Counted from the stretch's first letter, positions 55,605 through 64,000 are shown. The stretch is DNA of 64,000 bases from Rhizobium sp. CF122 (GCF_000282035.1 NZ_AKKA01000085.1:1-64000), one strand, 5' to 3'. Translations and numbers: made by a program. Notes: generated from the sequence alone by a model not told the origin.

Positions 55605-56802
55605 GTCGTTCGGCAATCATCGCCGCAAGCCTCGTTGCAACCTCTTCCTTCGCCAGATCCGGCCATTGCTCGATGCCGCTGTGGCTGACGATTTTCACCC
55701 TGTTGCGGACGCCGCCCATGATGCCGGTTGCCGGCGAAACATCGTTGGCGACGATGATATCGGCACCCTTGCGGTCAAGCTTCGCCCTGGCGTTGCTTTC
55801 CACATCCTGCGTCTCTGCCGCGAAGCCGATCACCAGCTTCGGCCGCATCGTGTGATGGCCGACCGTCTTTAAAATATCGGGATTCTCCGTCAGCGCGAGC
55901 GTCGGAATGGATTCGCCCGGATGTTTCTTGATCTTCTGGTCGGTGGCCGACGCAACACGCCAGTCGGCGACCGCCGCAACCATTACGGCAACATCCGCAG
56001 GAAGCGCGGCAAGCACGGCGTCCCGCATCTGATCTGCGCGCTCGACATGGACGACCTTGACGCCAAAAGGATCGGGAATGGAAACCGGTCCGGAAACGAG
56101 GGTCACATCTGCGCCAAGCGCCGCAAGCGCCGCGGCAATTGCATGTCCCTGGCGGCCAGAGGAGCGATTGGCGATGTAACGCACAGGGTCAATCGGCTCA
56201 TGCGTTGGGCCGGAGGTGATGATCGCCTTGCGGCCGGTAAGCGGCTTCGGCCGATCATGGAGCAAGGCTTCCGCCGCGGCGACGATCTCGAGCGGTTCGG
56301 CCATGCGCCCGATGCCCGCTTCGCGGCTCTCGGCCATCTCGCCGGACATAGGCCCGATGAAGCGGATGCGGTCGCCGCGCAGAGTCTCGACATTGCGCTT
56401 CGTCGCCGGATGCGCCCACATATGCGGGTTCATGGCCGGGGCCGCGAGCACCGGCCGGTCGGTCGCAAGCAGGACGGTCGAAGCAAGGTCGTCTGCGAGC
56501 CCGTTCGCCATCTTGGCAAGCAGGTCTGCTGTTGCCGGAACAATCAGGACGAGGTCGCAATCGCGCGCCAGCCGGATATGGCCGACATCCTGCTCGTCCT
56601 GCCGTGAAAACAGGTCGGTGAACACATGGTCGGCGGCGAGGGCGCCGACCGCAAGCGGCGTCACGAATTCCTCCGCGCCCTTGGTCATCAGTGGCCGCAC
56701 CGATGCGCCCCGCTCCTTGAGCCGTCGGATGAGGTCCAGGCTTTTATAGGCCGCGATCCCGCCGGAAATGATGAGGAGGATGCGTTTGCCGCTGAGAACC
56801 AT
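55594..56802 (-). CDS. coaBC: Phosphopantothenoylcysteine decarboxylase/synthase
   Basis: 402 residues, bifunctional. The CoaC flavoprotein half begins KRILLIISGGIAAYKSLDLIRRL and has the active-site pattern LAAPAMNPHMW. The CoaB half begins KAIITSGPTHEPIDPVRYIANRSSGRQGHAIAAALAALGADVTLVSGP and has IKKHPGESIPTLALTENPDIL and NDV. Makes 4'-phosphopantetheine for CoA from phosphopantothenate and cysteine in two steps. Confidence 0.96.
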   Translation of the reverse strand: MVLSGKRILLIISGGIAAYKSLDLIRRLKERGASVRPLMTKGAEEFVTPLAVGALAADHVFTDLFSRQDEQDVGHIRLARDCDLVLIVPATADLLAKMANGLADDLASTVLLATDRPVLAAPAMNPHMWAHPATKRNVETLRGDRIRFIGPMSGEMAESREAGIGRMAEPLEIVAAAEALLHDRPKPLTGRKAIITSGPTHEPIDPVRYIANRSSGRQGHAIAAALAALGADVTLVSGPVSIPDPFGVKVVHVERADQMRDAVLAALPADVAVMVAAVADWRVASATDQKIKKHPGESIPTLALTENPDILKTVGHHTMRPKLVIGFAAETQDVESNARAKLDRKGADIIVANDVSPATGIMGGVRNRVKIVSHSGIEQWPDLAKEEVATRLAAMIAERLKP

Positions 56803-56914
56803 GACGTTCGTCCATCGAGTATCTGATTGTGTGAAACCCTAAGCCTTTGGGGAATAATAAGCAATCGGCAGCGAAGGCCGATCGGTCGCAGTGACAGCAC
56901 CTTGCTGCTGTGGC

Positions 56915-57334
56915 ATGGAACGAAGCATGGGGACCATGCGCAGCATCTTGCGGGATCGGGTATCGGCCAGCGCTGTCGCGCTGCTGGTCGCCTGTCTGCT
57001 GTTGATCCAAGGGCTGCTGGGCGGCAATGCTCAGGGCGCCGTGGCGGCATCCGCCGTCGATCCCTTCACGATCATTTGCTCTTCGAGCGGACACGGTTCC
57101 GTCGATGATGCCGGCCACGGTAATTTGCCGGCCAAGAAAGCGCCGGAGTGCCCGTGTGGCACGCTCTGCCGCCTGGCATCGGCCGCCATGCCGGCAATTC
57201 TCGACGGGCAGACGGGTCCTCTTTATGTCGCGGTCGAGACTGCGATCGACACCGCGATCCGAACCGATGCAGTCATTTCTCCGGCCTTACGCGGGCGGAT
57301 CGCCGAACCGCGTGCGCCCCCCATCACTGCCTGA
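56915..57334 (+). CDS. DUF2946-like Cys-containing exported protein
   Basis: About 139 residues; candidate ATGs are 56915, 56927 and 56936 and none has a strong ribosome site. A hydrophobic helix (VSASAVALLVACLLLIQGLLGG) follows a short basic N terminus, predicting a signal or anchor. The mature part holds Cys/His-rich stretches: IICSSSGHGSVDDAGHGN and PECPCGTLCRLAS, which could bind copper or another metal. DUF2946-like genes occur beside PepSY and TonB genes. 64 bases before the PepSY gene, so a two-gene unit. Confidence 0.6.
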   Translation: MERSMGTMRSILRDRVSASAVALLVACLLLIQGLLGGNAQGAVAASAVDPFTIICSSSGHGSVDDAGHGNLPAKKAPECPCGTLCRLASAAMPAILDGQTGPLYVAVETAIDTAIRTDAVISPALRGRIAEPRAPPITA

Positions 57335-57398
57335 CGTCATCGTTCCGCCTCCGCGCCTATTGGGCAGAGGCCCGATTTTCTTACGTTGGGAGACATTC

Positions 57399-58769
57399 AT
57401 GTCCGACCTTACCATCGGTCGCGAGAGCGTCGGCGCTTCGGTGCGCTCCGCCTCCGACCTCTATCGCGCCGTCTGGCGTTGGCATTTTTACGCCGGCCTT
57501 CTCGTCCTGCCTTTCATGATCACGCTGGCAATTACTGGCGGCCTCTATCTTTTCAAGGATGAGATCGATGCGGTGATCCATTCTGATCTCAAGCGCATTG
57601 AAGTGCAGCAAGGCGCAAGCCGGGTAGCACCTTCCGCAATGGTGACCGCCGCCCTCACCGCCCACCCGGGAATTGCCATCAGGTTCACCGACCCGGCCGC
57701 GTCGGATGCGTCGGCTGAAATCACCATCGGCACCGAGGCGGAAGGCAAACTTGCAGTCTACGTAAATCCCTACACCGCCGAGGTGCTGGGCGCGCTGCCT
57801 GATCGCGGCACCGTCATGTGGACGATCCGCTACCTTCACAGCCTCAAGCATTTCGGCAACTACGCGCGCATGCTGATCGAGATCGCCGCCGGCTGGTCGA
57901 TCCTCCTCGTCGCCACCGGCATCTATCTCTGGTGGCCGCGCCGGCAGACAGGTGGTGTTGTCTCCGTTCGCGGTACGCCAAAGCGGCGAGTCTTCTGGCG
58001 GGACATGCATGCTGTGACCGGGATCTTCGTCGGCTTCTTCATCGTCTTCCTGGCCATTACGGGAATGCCCTGGTCTGGGGTCTGGGGCGGCAAGGTCAAC
58101 GAATGGGCAAACGGTAACAACTTCGGCTATCCCGCAGGCGTGCGGGTTGCCGTACCGATGTCCGACGAACATCTCGATCACGTCGCCAAGACTTCCTGGT
58201 CGCTGGAACAGGCGCAGGTGCCGCAGTCTGCCGGGCACGCGCATCATGCACAGCCGATCGGTCTCGATAATGCGGTCGCCACCTTCGACCGTCTTGGCCT
58301 GCATCGGGGCTACGCCGTCAACATACCAATGACAGCGGATGGCGTGTTTTCCGGATCGGTCTATCCGGACGATCTTTCCAAGCAGCGGGTCGTGCATCTC
58401 GACCAGTACTCGGGGAAGTCGCTGATCGATATGAGTTATGCCGACTACGGTCCGCTGGGGAAATCGCTGGAGTGGGGCATCAATACCCATCTCGGCCAAC
58501 AATTCGGGCTTGCGAACCAACTCGTGCTGCTCGCCGCCTGCCTGGCGATCATCCTGCTTGCGGTTTCGGCTGTCGTCATGTGGTGGAAGCGACGCCCGGC
58601 AGGTTCATTTGGCGTACCGCCGATGCCTGCTGACAAGCGCGTGTTTCGTGGCTTGATTGCGATGCTTGCCGTTGGTGGGATCGTTTTCCCGCTGGTCGGC
58701 CTGTCGTTGATCGTCATGCTGGTGGCGGACTGGCTCCATCTCAGAGCCAGAAAGCCGCGATCGGCCTGA
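57399..58769 (+). CDS. PepSY-associated transmembrane protein
   Basis: 456 residues from ATG 57399 with GGGAGA upstream. Typical start LYRAVWRWHFYAGLLVLPFMITLAITGGLYLFKDEID, with H/R/W residues flanking the first helix, a periplasmic domain with PepSY features, IYLWWPRRQ and a second half with FWRDMHAVTGIFVGFFIVFLAITGMPWSG. The family includes FoxB- and ferric-siderophore-reductase-like proteins. Likely an inner-membrane reductase in iron or copper handling (inference). Confidence 0.87.
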   Translation: MSDLTIGRESVGASVRSASDLYRAVWRWHFYAGLLVLPFMITLAITGGLYLFKDEIDAVIHSDLKRIEVQQGASRVAPSAMVTAALTAHPGIAIRFTDPAASDASAEITIGTEAEGKLAVYVNPYTAEVLGALPDRGTVMWTIRYLHSLKHFGNYARMLIEIAAGWSILLVATGIYLWWPRRQTGGVVSVRGTPKRRVFWRDMHAVTGIFVGFFIVFLAITGMPWSGVWGGKVNEWANGNNFGYPAGVRVAVPMSDEHLDHVAKTSWSLEQAQVPQSAGHAHHAQPIGLDNAVATFDRLGLHRGYAVNIPMTADGVFSGSVYPDDLSKQRVVHLDQYSGKSLIDMSYADYGPLGKSLEWGINTHLGQQFGLANQLVLLAACLAIILLAVSAVVMWWKRRPAGSFGVPPMPADKRVFRGLIAMLAVGGIVFPLVGLSLIVMLVADWLHLRARKPRSA

Positions 58770-58802
58770 GACGCTCGTTGAAACTGGCCGATAAACGGCA
58801 GA

Positions 58803-58832
58803 AAGGCCGCGGAGGAGAGGAGCCGCGGCCTT
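58803..58832. terminator. Hairpin terminator between PepSY gene and convergent SDR gene
   Basis: Perfect 10-bp arms AAGGCCGCGG (58803-58812) and CCGCGGCCTT (58823-58832) with a 10-base loop. The T-tract is short on both strands (TTATTC plus, TTTCTG minus). It lies 33 bases after the PepSY stop and about 30 bases after the SDR stop. Confidence 0.7.
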
Positions 58833-58862
58833 ATTCATGCGCCTCTGATAGGGTCTCGGTCC

Positions 58863-59612
58863 TCAGAGGTTGCTCATCCCGCCATCGATGACGAGCTCGC
58901 TGCCAACGATGTAGGCAGCCTCATCGGAGGCAAGAAAGATGACGGTCTTCGCAACTTCGCCGGCATCGCCGAAACGGCCAACTGGGATCTGCGACTGGAT
59001 CTGTGCCGCCATCGCCTTGGAGTCGGCTTCCGACATGCCAAGTTTGCCGTAAAGCGGCGTTGCGATCGGGCCGGGGCTGACGGCGTTGACGCGGATGCCG
59101 CGACCGATCAGTTCTCCGGAGAGCGTCTTGGCGAGCGTCAAAAGCGCCCCCTTGGTCAGAGCATAAACGCTCGAATTCGGCATGCCGATATGGGCATTGA
59201 TCGAGGTGTTTAGCACAATCGAAGCCTGCTTCGAAAAGACCGGTAAAAGCGCCTGGATGAGGAAGAATGGGCCCTTGACGTTGATCGCGATCGACTTGTC
59301 GAAGGCTTCCTCGCTCCATTGTTCGAGCGGGCCGAATTCGGCCACGCCGGCATTGACGAAAAGAATGTCGAGATCCCCGAAGGCATCCTTGATCGCGCCG
59401 GCGACGACTTTCTGGCCGGCAGCGTTGCCGGCATCCGCCTGTATGACCAACGCCTTGTCGCCGAACTCGGCGCGGGCTGCCTCGACGCTCTTCTCGCTGC
59501 TGCCGGTGATGGCAACACGAGCGCCTTCGGCAATGAATTGACGGGCGGTTTCGAGGCCGATGCCGCTGGTGCCGCCGGTGATGAGGGCCGTTTTGTTCTG
59601 TAAGCGTGCCAT
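58863..59612 (-). CDS. SDR family oxidoreductase
   Basis: 249 residues, classical short-chain dehydrogenase. TALITGGTSGIGLETARQF (TGxxxGxG) at residues 9-27, ILFVNAGVAEFG (NAG), and the active site Ser/Tyr/Lys with YALTKGALLTLAKTL (Y-x-x-x-K), then VNAVSPGPIATPLYGKLGMSE. Ends GSELVIDGGMSNL. Substrate unknown. A paralogue lies 114 bases upstream. Confidence 0.93.
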   Translation of the reverse strand: MARLQNKTALITGGTSGIGLETARQFIAEGARVAITGSSEKSVEAARAEFGDKALVIQADAGNAAGQKVVAGAIKDAFGDLDILFVNAGVAEFGPLEQWSEEAFDKSIAINVKGPFFLIQALLPVFSKQASIVLNTSINAHIGMPNSSVYALTKGALLTLAKTLSGELIGRGIRVNAVSPGPIATPLYGKLGMSEADSKAMAAQIQSQIPVGRFGDAGEVAKTVIFLASDEAAYIVGSELVIDGGMSNL

Positions 59613-59726
59613 TGTCGTGGGTCCTTATGATCCGGTTGATGCTGGGAGGATGCGATGCAATTGCCTGTCGCGACGAACCGCTCATCCCCGGAAAATCTCT
59701 CCAGTCAGAGCGGATAATCCGCGGCC

Positions 59727-60491
59727 TCAGGTGCGGGTGATCGATGCGCCGCCGTCTACGAGTGAGGACGTGCCCGTGACGAAGCTTGAATCGTCGGATG
59801 CGAGGTAGAGAACCGAGCGCGCAAGCTCATCCGGCGCTGCAACGCGCTTCAACGCATGCAGGTTGGTGATGAAGCTCTGCTTGTCCGACGTGTCGTTCAT
59901 CTCGCGATACATATCGGTATCGACCGCACCCGGCAGGACGGCGTTGACGCGGACCTTCTTTTGCCCGAATTCGGCGGCGAGCGCCTGCGTCAGACCAATC
60001 AGGCCGGACTTGCTGGCGGCATAGGCGGCGACGCCAGGGAAGGCGAAGCTGTAGCCGACGAAGGTCGAGGTGAAGATCACCGAGCCGCCACCGTTCTTTT
60101 CCATCTGTCCGATCTGATGCTTGGCGGCAAGAAAAGAGGCCGTCAGGTTGATCGTCAGAGCCTCGGCGAAACCGGCTTCCGAAACGCCGGTGCTGGGTCC
60201 AGCTTCGCCAAGGATGCCGGCGTTGTTGAAGGCAACGTCGAGCTTGCCGTAGCGGTCGACGGCGGTGGCGACCAGCGCCTTGTGATAATCTTCCGAGCGA
60301 ACGTCGCCGGCCACGGCCACGGCCTCTCCGCCGGCTGCCTTGATCTCTTCGACCAGACTGTCGAGTTCTGCCCGGCGGCGGGCGCCGACCACGACCTTTG
60401 CGCCTTCGGCAGCAAAGAGTTTGGCGGTTGCACGGCCGATGCCCGAGCTTGCGCCAGTGATGATGGCGACTTTTCCATTCAAGCGGTTCAT
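59727..60491 (-). CDS. SDR family oxidoreductase, paralogue
   Basis: 254 residues: KVAIITGASSGIGRATAKLFAAEG, VAFNNAGILGEAGPSTG, VIFTSTFVGYSFAFPGVAAYAASKSGLIGLTQALA (catalytic Ser, Tyr and Lys) and AVLPGAVDTDMYREM. Ends VTGTSSLVDGGASITRT. Divergent from a LysR gene 127 bases away, which is probably its regulator. The SDR gene at 58863 is in the same direction and may be cotranscribed. Confidence 0.93.
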   Translation of the reverse strand: MNRLNGKVAIITGASSGIGRATAKLFAAEGAKVVVGARRRAELDSLVEEIKAAGGEAVAVAGDVRSEDYHKALVATAVDRYGKLDVAFNNAGILGEAGPSTGVSEAGFAEALTINLTASFLAAKHQIGQMEKNGGGSVIFTSTFVGYSFAFPGVAAYAASKSGLIGLTQALAAEFGQKKVRVNAVLPGAVDTDMYREMNDTSDKQSFITNLHALKRVAAPDELARSVLYLASDDSSFVTGTSSLVDGGASITRT

Positions 60492-60515
60492 TGTTCCATC
60501 TCCAGTGTGGGTTTT

Positions 60516-60535
60516 GGGACGGCGATTGCCGTCCC
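60516..60535. other. Hairpin in the SDR/LysR divergent promoter
   Basis: 8-bp arms GGGACGGC (60516-60523) and GCCGTCCC (60528-60535) around GATT. It lies 25 bases upstream of the SDR start, so it would be in the SDR leader, or it could be an operator. No T-tract of terminator quality. Confidence 0.4.
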
Positions 60536-60566
60536 TTTCGATGGGCAGAAGATGGCATTTTCTTTT

Positions 60567-60617
60567 CGTTCGGATTAGTCTCCAAATGGTGGAACTCGAA
60601 TTCGGATTTACCGAACG
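60567..60617. promoter_or_regulatory. Repeats upstream of the LysR gene, possible operator
   Basis: CGTTCGG at 60567-60573 and CCGAACG at 60611-60617 form a perfect 7-bp inverted pair. In addition TTCGGATT occurs as a direct repeat at 60569-60576 and 60601-60608. The right half abuts the LysR ATG (60618). LysR regulators often bind spaced half sites in divergent promoters. Confidence 0.45.
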
Positions 60618-61523
60618 ATGATCAGGATTGAGGGAATAACGGCCTTCGTTGCGATCGTGGAATCCGGCTCGCTCAGCGAGGCCGCTAGGCGCTTGCGACT
60701 TTCAAAATCGGTCGTCAGCGAAAGGCTCGCGGAACTCGAAAGGTCGCTTGGTGGCGTGCTCCTGCATCGCACCACCCGGAAGCTTACCCTGACAGAAGAC
60801 GGTACGGCCTTTCTGGAGCGCGCGACGCGGATCGTTCAGGAAATTGAGGAAGCCACCGCGGAGATGGCGGTGCGCCGCGGCACGCTGTCCGGCCCGCTGC
60901 GGATAGCCGCCCCCGTCACCTTCGGGCGCATGCACCTTGGCCCCGCGCTCTACCCCTTCCTGGCCGAGCATCCGGAAATCCAACTGGTGCTCGACATCGA
61001 CGACCGGCGCGTCGATGTCTCGTCCGAAGGTTATGATGCGGTGGTCCGCCATGGCCCAATCGTCGATTCCCGCCTGGTTGTTTGGAAGCTCAGCCGCAGC
61101 CGCCGGATTCTCGTCGCTTCTCCGGCTTATCTGGATCGCCATGGCATGCCGAAAACCCTAGCCGATCTCAATGGCCACAAGGGCATTTTCTACACCAATC
61201 GTGGCGTTGCGGACTGGCGCTTCCAGACGCCAGATGGCGCGATTGTCGTCCGCGCCAGTCAGGCGCTCGGGATGAACAACGGCGATATGATCCGCGATGC
61301 TGCGGCCGCCGGTCTCGGCATCGCGCTTCTTCCCGCATTCATTGCCGGACGCGCGATCAGCGCAGGCCAGCTGCAGGAGATCGATGTCGGCTACAAACCG
61401 GAAGCCGAGTTCATCTACATGGCCCATCCCGAGGGTCGCAATCCCTCCGCTAAGCTGCGCGCCGTCGCCGACCACTTGCGCAAGACCTTCGGCGATCCGC
61501 CCTATTGGGATACTGCCGGCTGA
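60618..61523 (+). CDS. LysR family regulator, divergent from the SDR genes
   Basis: 301 residues. Helix-turn-helix FVAIVESGSLSEAARRLRLSKSVVSERLAELERSLGGVLLHRTTRKLTLTEDG, with the TTRKLTLTEDG linker seen in the AaeR/DhlR-like LysR group, then a ligand-binding domain (GPLRIAAPVTFGRMHLGPALYPFLAEHPEI). Ends one base before the stop of the next, convergent LysR gene, so the two are tail to tail. Confidence 0.93.
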   Translation: MIRIEGITAFVAIVESGSLSEAARRLRLSKSVVSERLAELERSLGGVLLHRTTRKLTLTEDGTAFLERATRIVQEIEEATAEMAVRRGTLSGPLRIAAPVTFGRMHLGPALYPFLAEHPEIQLVLDIDDRRVDVSSEGYDAVVRHGPIVDSRLVVWKLSRSRRILVASPAYLDRHGMPKTLADLNGHKGIFYTNRGVADWRFQTPDGAIVVRASQALGMNNGDMIRDAAAAGLGIALLPAFIAGRAISAGQLQEIDVGYKPEAEFIYMAHPEGRNPSAKLRAVADHLRKTFGDPPYWDTAG

Positions 61524-62396
61524 TCAAATGAGGCTCATCATATTGGCGGCCACCCGCGACCGCTGTGCCTTCAGCACGGCGAGGCCGAGACGCGCGACCA
61601 GAGGTGGTCCCTCAATCGGCCGGTAGGCCACGCCATCGAGTGCCAGATGCGCAATCGAAGCCGGGACGATCGACACGCCAAGATCGGCGGCGACAAGATT
61701 GACGACAGAGGGAATCTGGGGCGCCTCCTGTGTCACGACAAGCTCGAAGCCAGCATCGCGGCACCCGCGTACGATATCATCGTAGAGACTGAGACCAACC
61801 GTGCGCGGGAACAGGATGAAGGGCTCGCCGGCAAGCGCTGAGAGCGGCACCTTGTCGTATTTTGCGAGCGGGTGGTGCGCCGGCAGGGCGATCAGCATCG
61901 GCTCATCGGCCAGCCGTTTCAGCGTGACGTCTTTCGGATCCTCCAACCCGGGCCTGATGAAGGCGACGTCGATTTCCTGGCGCAGCAATTTCTCCATGAG
62001 CCAATTGCTGTTCATCTCGGTCAGCGACAGGCTGACATCCGGCCATTGTCCACGAAAACGACGGATTGTGCCGCTGACTGCTGTGTTGAAGGCTGAGGAC
62101 GCGGTGAAGCCGAGCGCCAGCCTGCCGGTCTCGCCGCGTGTCGCGCGCTGGGCGGCGAGCTTCGCCTTCTCGGCAGCCGCGACGGCAGCGCGTCCTTCCG
62201 GCAGGAAGGCGTTGCCGGCCTCTGTCAACTCCGCGCCATGCGGAACGCGATGAAACAGCGCGGCCCCGACTTCGTTTTCGAGATCGCGGATTTGCTGGCT
62301 GAGCGGCGGCTGGCCGATGCCGAGCTTCGCCGCGGCGCGAGTGAAATTTCCCTCTTCGGCCACGGCCAGGAAATAGCGGATATGGCGCAACTCCAT
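61524..62396 (-). CDS. LysR family regulator (CatM/BenM-like)
   Basis: 290 residues from ATG 62396, supported by TTGGAGA at six bases; the alternative TTG 62408 lies before this ribosome site. The helix-turn-helix MELRHIRYFLAVAEEGNFTRAAAKLGIGQPPLSQQIRDLENEVG is of the CbbR/CatR/BenM type, with a ligand domain containing GLSLYDDIVRGCRDAGF. 96 bases of shared promoter separate it from the divergent MFS gene, its likely target. Confidence 0.92.
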   Translation of the reverse strand: MELRHIRYFLAVAEEGNFTRAAAKLGIGQPPLSQQIRDLENEVGAALFHRVPHGAELTEAGNAFLPEGRAAVAAAEKAKLAAQRATRGETGRLALGFTASSAFNTAVSGTIRRFRGQWPDVSLSLTEMNSNWLMEKLLRQEIDVAFIRPGLEDPKDVTLKRLADEPMLIALPAHHPLAKYDKVPLSALAGEPFILFPRTVGLSLYDDIVRGCRDAGFELVVTQEAPQIPSVVNLVAADLGVSIVPASIAHLALDGVAYRPIEGPPLVARLGLAVLKAQRSRVAANMMSLI

Positions 62397-62425
62397 CGGT
62401 ATCTCCAAAAGCTATGAAGAATGTT

Positions 62426-62446
62426 ATTGTCATATATTGGACAAAT
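62426..62446. promoter_or_regulatory. Candidate LysR operator between LysR and MFS genes
   Basis: TTGTC (62427-62431) and GACAA (62440-62444) are inverted with an 8-base A+T-rich centre, giving the T-N11-A style of LysR sites. It lies in the middle of the 96-base divergent promoter. Confidence 0.45.
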
Positions 62447-62492
62447 GGCGTGCTGCTGGCTAGATCAAAAGGCGTGAAAGGTTGGTGCCCTC

Positions 62493-63773
62493 ATGCAACG
62501 CCCCGCAGACAACTCGCCAGACGTCTCCGAAATCCATTCGCGTCCAAATCTCCACGTCGTGCGAACGACGGCGGAACCGCACGACAAGCAGTTTCTGCTG
62601 CGCGGCACCTCGTCCTATCGTCGCGCCAGCCTGGCACTCTTCCTCTCCGGTTTTGCGACATTCTCGCTGCTCTATTGCGTGCAGCCACTGATGCCGATCT
62701 TTGCTGTGGACTTCGGAGTGAGCCCGGCCGCGAGCTCGCTATCATTGTCCTTGTCGACCGGCTTCCTCGCCTTTGCGATCTTCTGTGCCGCGGCCGTCTC
62801 CGAAAGCTTCGGCCGCCGTAGCCTGATGTTCGCCTCGCTGCTCGGCGCTGCCCTTTGCACGATCGCCTGCGCCCTCGTGCCAAGCTGGCACGCGCTCCTT
62901 GTTATCCGCGCGCTCGAAGGGTTGTTGCTCGGCGGCGTGCCTGCCGTTGCCATGGCCTACCTCTCCGAGGAAATCGATCCTCGCGGGCTTGGTGCTTCGA
63001 TGGGCCTTTATATTGCTGGGAACGCTTTCGGCGGCATGGCTGGCCGTGTCGTCACCGGTACGCTGGCTGAATTCTTCTCGTGGCGCATCGCGTTGGGCAC
63101 GCTCGGCATGCTGGGCCTTGCCGCAGCGATAGGCTTCTTCCTGCTGCTGCCCGCATCGCGCAATTTTAAGCCGCGCAAGGGTTTTGACGCCCGCTTTCAT
63201 GTGAAGGCCTGGGTCAGCCACATCAGCAATCCAGCACTGCCGTTGCTCTTTGCCGTCGGCTTCCTCGCCATGGGCACCTTCGTCACCGTCTATAATTACA
63301 TCGGCTTCCGCCTCGTTCAGGCACCCTATAATCTCAACCAGACCGAGCTCGGCCTGATCTTCACGGTCTATCTCTTTGGTATCGCTGCATCCTGGATCGC
63401 CGGACTGCTGGGAGATCGGATTGGCCATTTCATCGTCCTGCCGGCTGGCATTGCCGTTGCGGCCGCCGGTGTCGCGATGACCCTTTCCCCCTCCTTGCCG
63501 CTGATCGTGCTCGGCATTGTGCTGCTGACATCAGGCTTCTTCGTCGCTCACTCCGTCGCAAGCGCCCTCGTCGGTCGTCTTGCGCGCGGCACCAAGGGGC
63601 ATGCCTCCTCGCTCTACCTGCTGTCCTACTACGTAGGCTCCAGCGTCGCCGGTTCGGCCGGCGGTTATTTCTGGGGCGCCGATGGCTGGAATGCTGTCGT
63701 GCTCTTCACACTGGCGTTGCTCGCCTTGGGTATGATAGCAGCCCTCGTTGCCGCACGGCTGGCAAGTCGGTAG
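62493..63773 (+). CDS. MFS transporter, YnfM/arabinose-efflux-like
   Basis: 426 residues with a polar N-terminal extension of about 45 residues, then twelve helices. Loop motif ESFGRRSLMFASLLG and GLLLGGVPAVAMAYLSEEI, typical of YnfM-like exporters (PAVAMAYLSEE). Second half RIALGTLGMLGL and the GLLGDRIGHF loop. Probably a drug or metabolite exporter under the divergent LysR regulator. The VOC gene starts eight bases after its stop. Confidence 0.88.
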   Translation: MQRPADNSPDVSEIHSRPNLHVVRTTAEPHDKQFLLRGTSSYRRASLALFLSGFATFSLLYCVQPLMPIFAVDFGVSPAASSLSLSLSTGFLAFAIFCAAAVSESFGRRSLMFASLLGAALCTIACALVPSWHALLVIRALEGLLLGGVPAVAMAYLSEEIDPRGLGASMGLYIAGNAFGGMAGRVVTGTLAEFFSWRIALGTLGMLGLAAAIGFFLLLPASRNFKPRKGFDARFHVKAWVSHISNPALPLLFAVGFLAMGTFVTVYNYIGFRLVQAPYNLNQTELGLIFTVYLFGIAASWIAGLLGDRIGHFIVLPAGIAVAAAGVAMTLSPSLPLIVLGIVLLTSGFFVAHSVASALVGRLARGTKGHASSLYLLSYYVGSSVAGSAGGYFWGADGWNAVVLFTLALLALGMIAALVAARLASR

Positions 63774-63781
63774 AATCGCTC

Positions 63782-64000
63782 ATGATCCGTATTGACCACC
63801 TCGATCACCTTGTTCTGACGGTCACCGATATCGACGCGACCTGCGGCTTTTACGCGCGGACGCTCGGCATGACCGCGGAAACCTTCGGGGAGGGGCGCAG
63901 AGCCCTGAGGTTTGGCGACCAGAAAATCAACCTTCACCAGCATGGCCGCGAATTCGAGCCCAAGACGAAGCAGCCGACCCCGGGCTCGGCTGACCTCTGC
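63782..64000 (+). CDS. VOC (glyoxalase/bleomycin-resistance) family protein, cut by window edge
   Basis: 73 residues visible, starting MIRIDHLDHLVLTVTDIDATCGFYARTLGM, the first beta-alpha-beta-beta-beta module of VOC proteins, with the metal-ligand His in DHLVL and LRFGDQKINLHQHG. Close VOC relatives contain the same INLHQ pattern. The gene directly follows the MFS exporter and is likely cotranscribed. Confidence 0.85.
   Translation, partial: MIRIDHLDHLVLTVTDIDATCGFYARTLGMTAETFGEGRRALRFGDQKINLHQHGREFEPKTKQPTPGSADLC

Overview
The window reads as chromosome of an alphaproteobacterium of the Rhizobiaceae, most like Sinorhizobium/Ensifer. Pointers are the high G+C content, the neighbourhood dnaN, pmtA, pyrF, queG, uppP beside rsmI, yraN, gshB, the imelysin iron genes behind an Irr-type ICE palindrome, a ugpBAEC operon behind a Pho box, and a choline-sulfatase gene with its own LysR regulator. 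This is inferred from gene content only. I saw no rRNA, tRNA, CRISPR array, complete insertion sequence or replication origin.

Region by region. 0-4.4 kb is accessory and decayed: the end of a sugar ABC transporter operon (permease start, binding protein), then remnants of anmK, a GNAT acetyltransferase, an AbiE toxin and a glutathione S-transferase. Among them the AbiEi-type antitoxin gene is intact and sits behind a perfect operator palindrome. 4.4-9.6 kb is core: guaA, a thioesterase/mtnN pair, a GH25 lysozyme-like lipoprotein, a dienelactone hydrolase and TspO. 9.7-14.8 kb is a four-gene periplasmic iron module (imelysin, di-haem cytochrome, second imelysin, DUF1513) with an ICE-like box. 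14.9-18.5 kb holds an rRNA methyltransferase, an RlpA-like protein starting at TTG, and an MFS carrier.

18.5-28.9 kb is a conserved chromosomal block: an SDR/epimerase, queG, a GST, uppP, a newly noticed 50-residue exported protein, an NDUFA9-like protein, DUF1330, pyrF, a histidine phosphatase, pmtA, dnaN, rsmI and a yraN broken by an amber codon. 28.9-33.9 kb carries ugpBAEC (glycerol-3-phosphate uptake) and a cupin gene, lying between yraN and gshB, which are usually neighbours in this family. After gshB comes a wrecked comM. 35.8-44.6 kb is mostly housekeeping and small transport functions: cysK, LysE, Dps, a DMT exporter with a divergent Lrp regulator, serine hydrolase, GNAT, dut, prfC, trmO and a molbindin.

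44.7-49.5 kb is an osmoprotection group (betC with its LysR regulator, otsA, otsB). 49.6-55.6 kb has an S10 carboxypeptidase, a GntR regulator with its MFS carrier behind a perfect 35-bp palindrome, a 23-codon gene with its own ribosome site and terminator, pirin and a class II glutamine amidotransferase. 55.6-64 kb has coaBC, a DUF2946/PepSY metal-related pair, two SDR dehydrogenases with a divergent LysR gene, a second LysR gene divergent from an MFS exporter, and the start of a VOC-family gene cut by the window edge.

I found no clearly new multi-gene defence or mobile system. The most interesting items are the 23-residue peptide gene, the 35-bp GntR operator, the ICE-box imelysin module, the orphan AbiEi antitoxin with an apparently leaderless start, and four gene breakages (anmK, abiEii, yraN, comM) in otherwise conserved surroundings.
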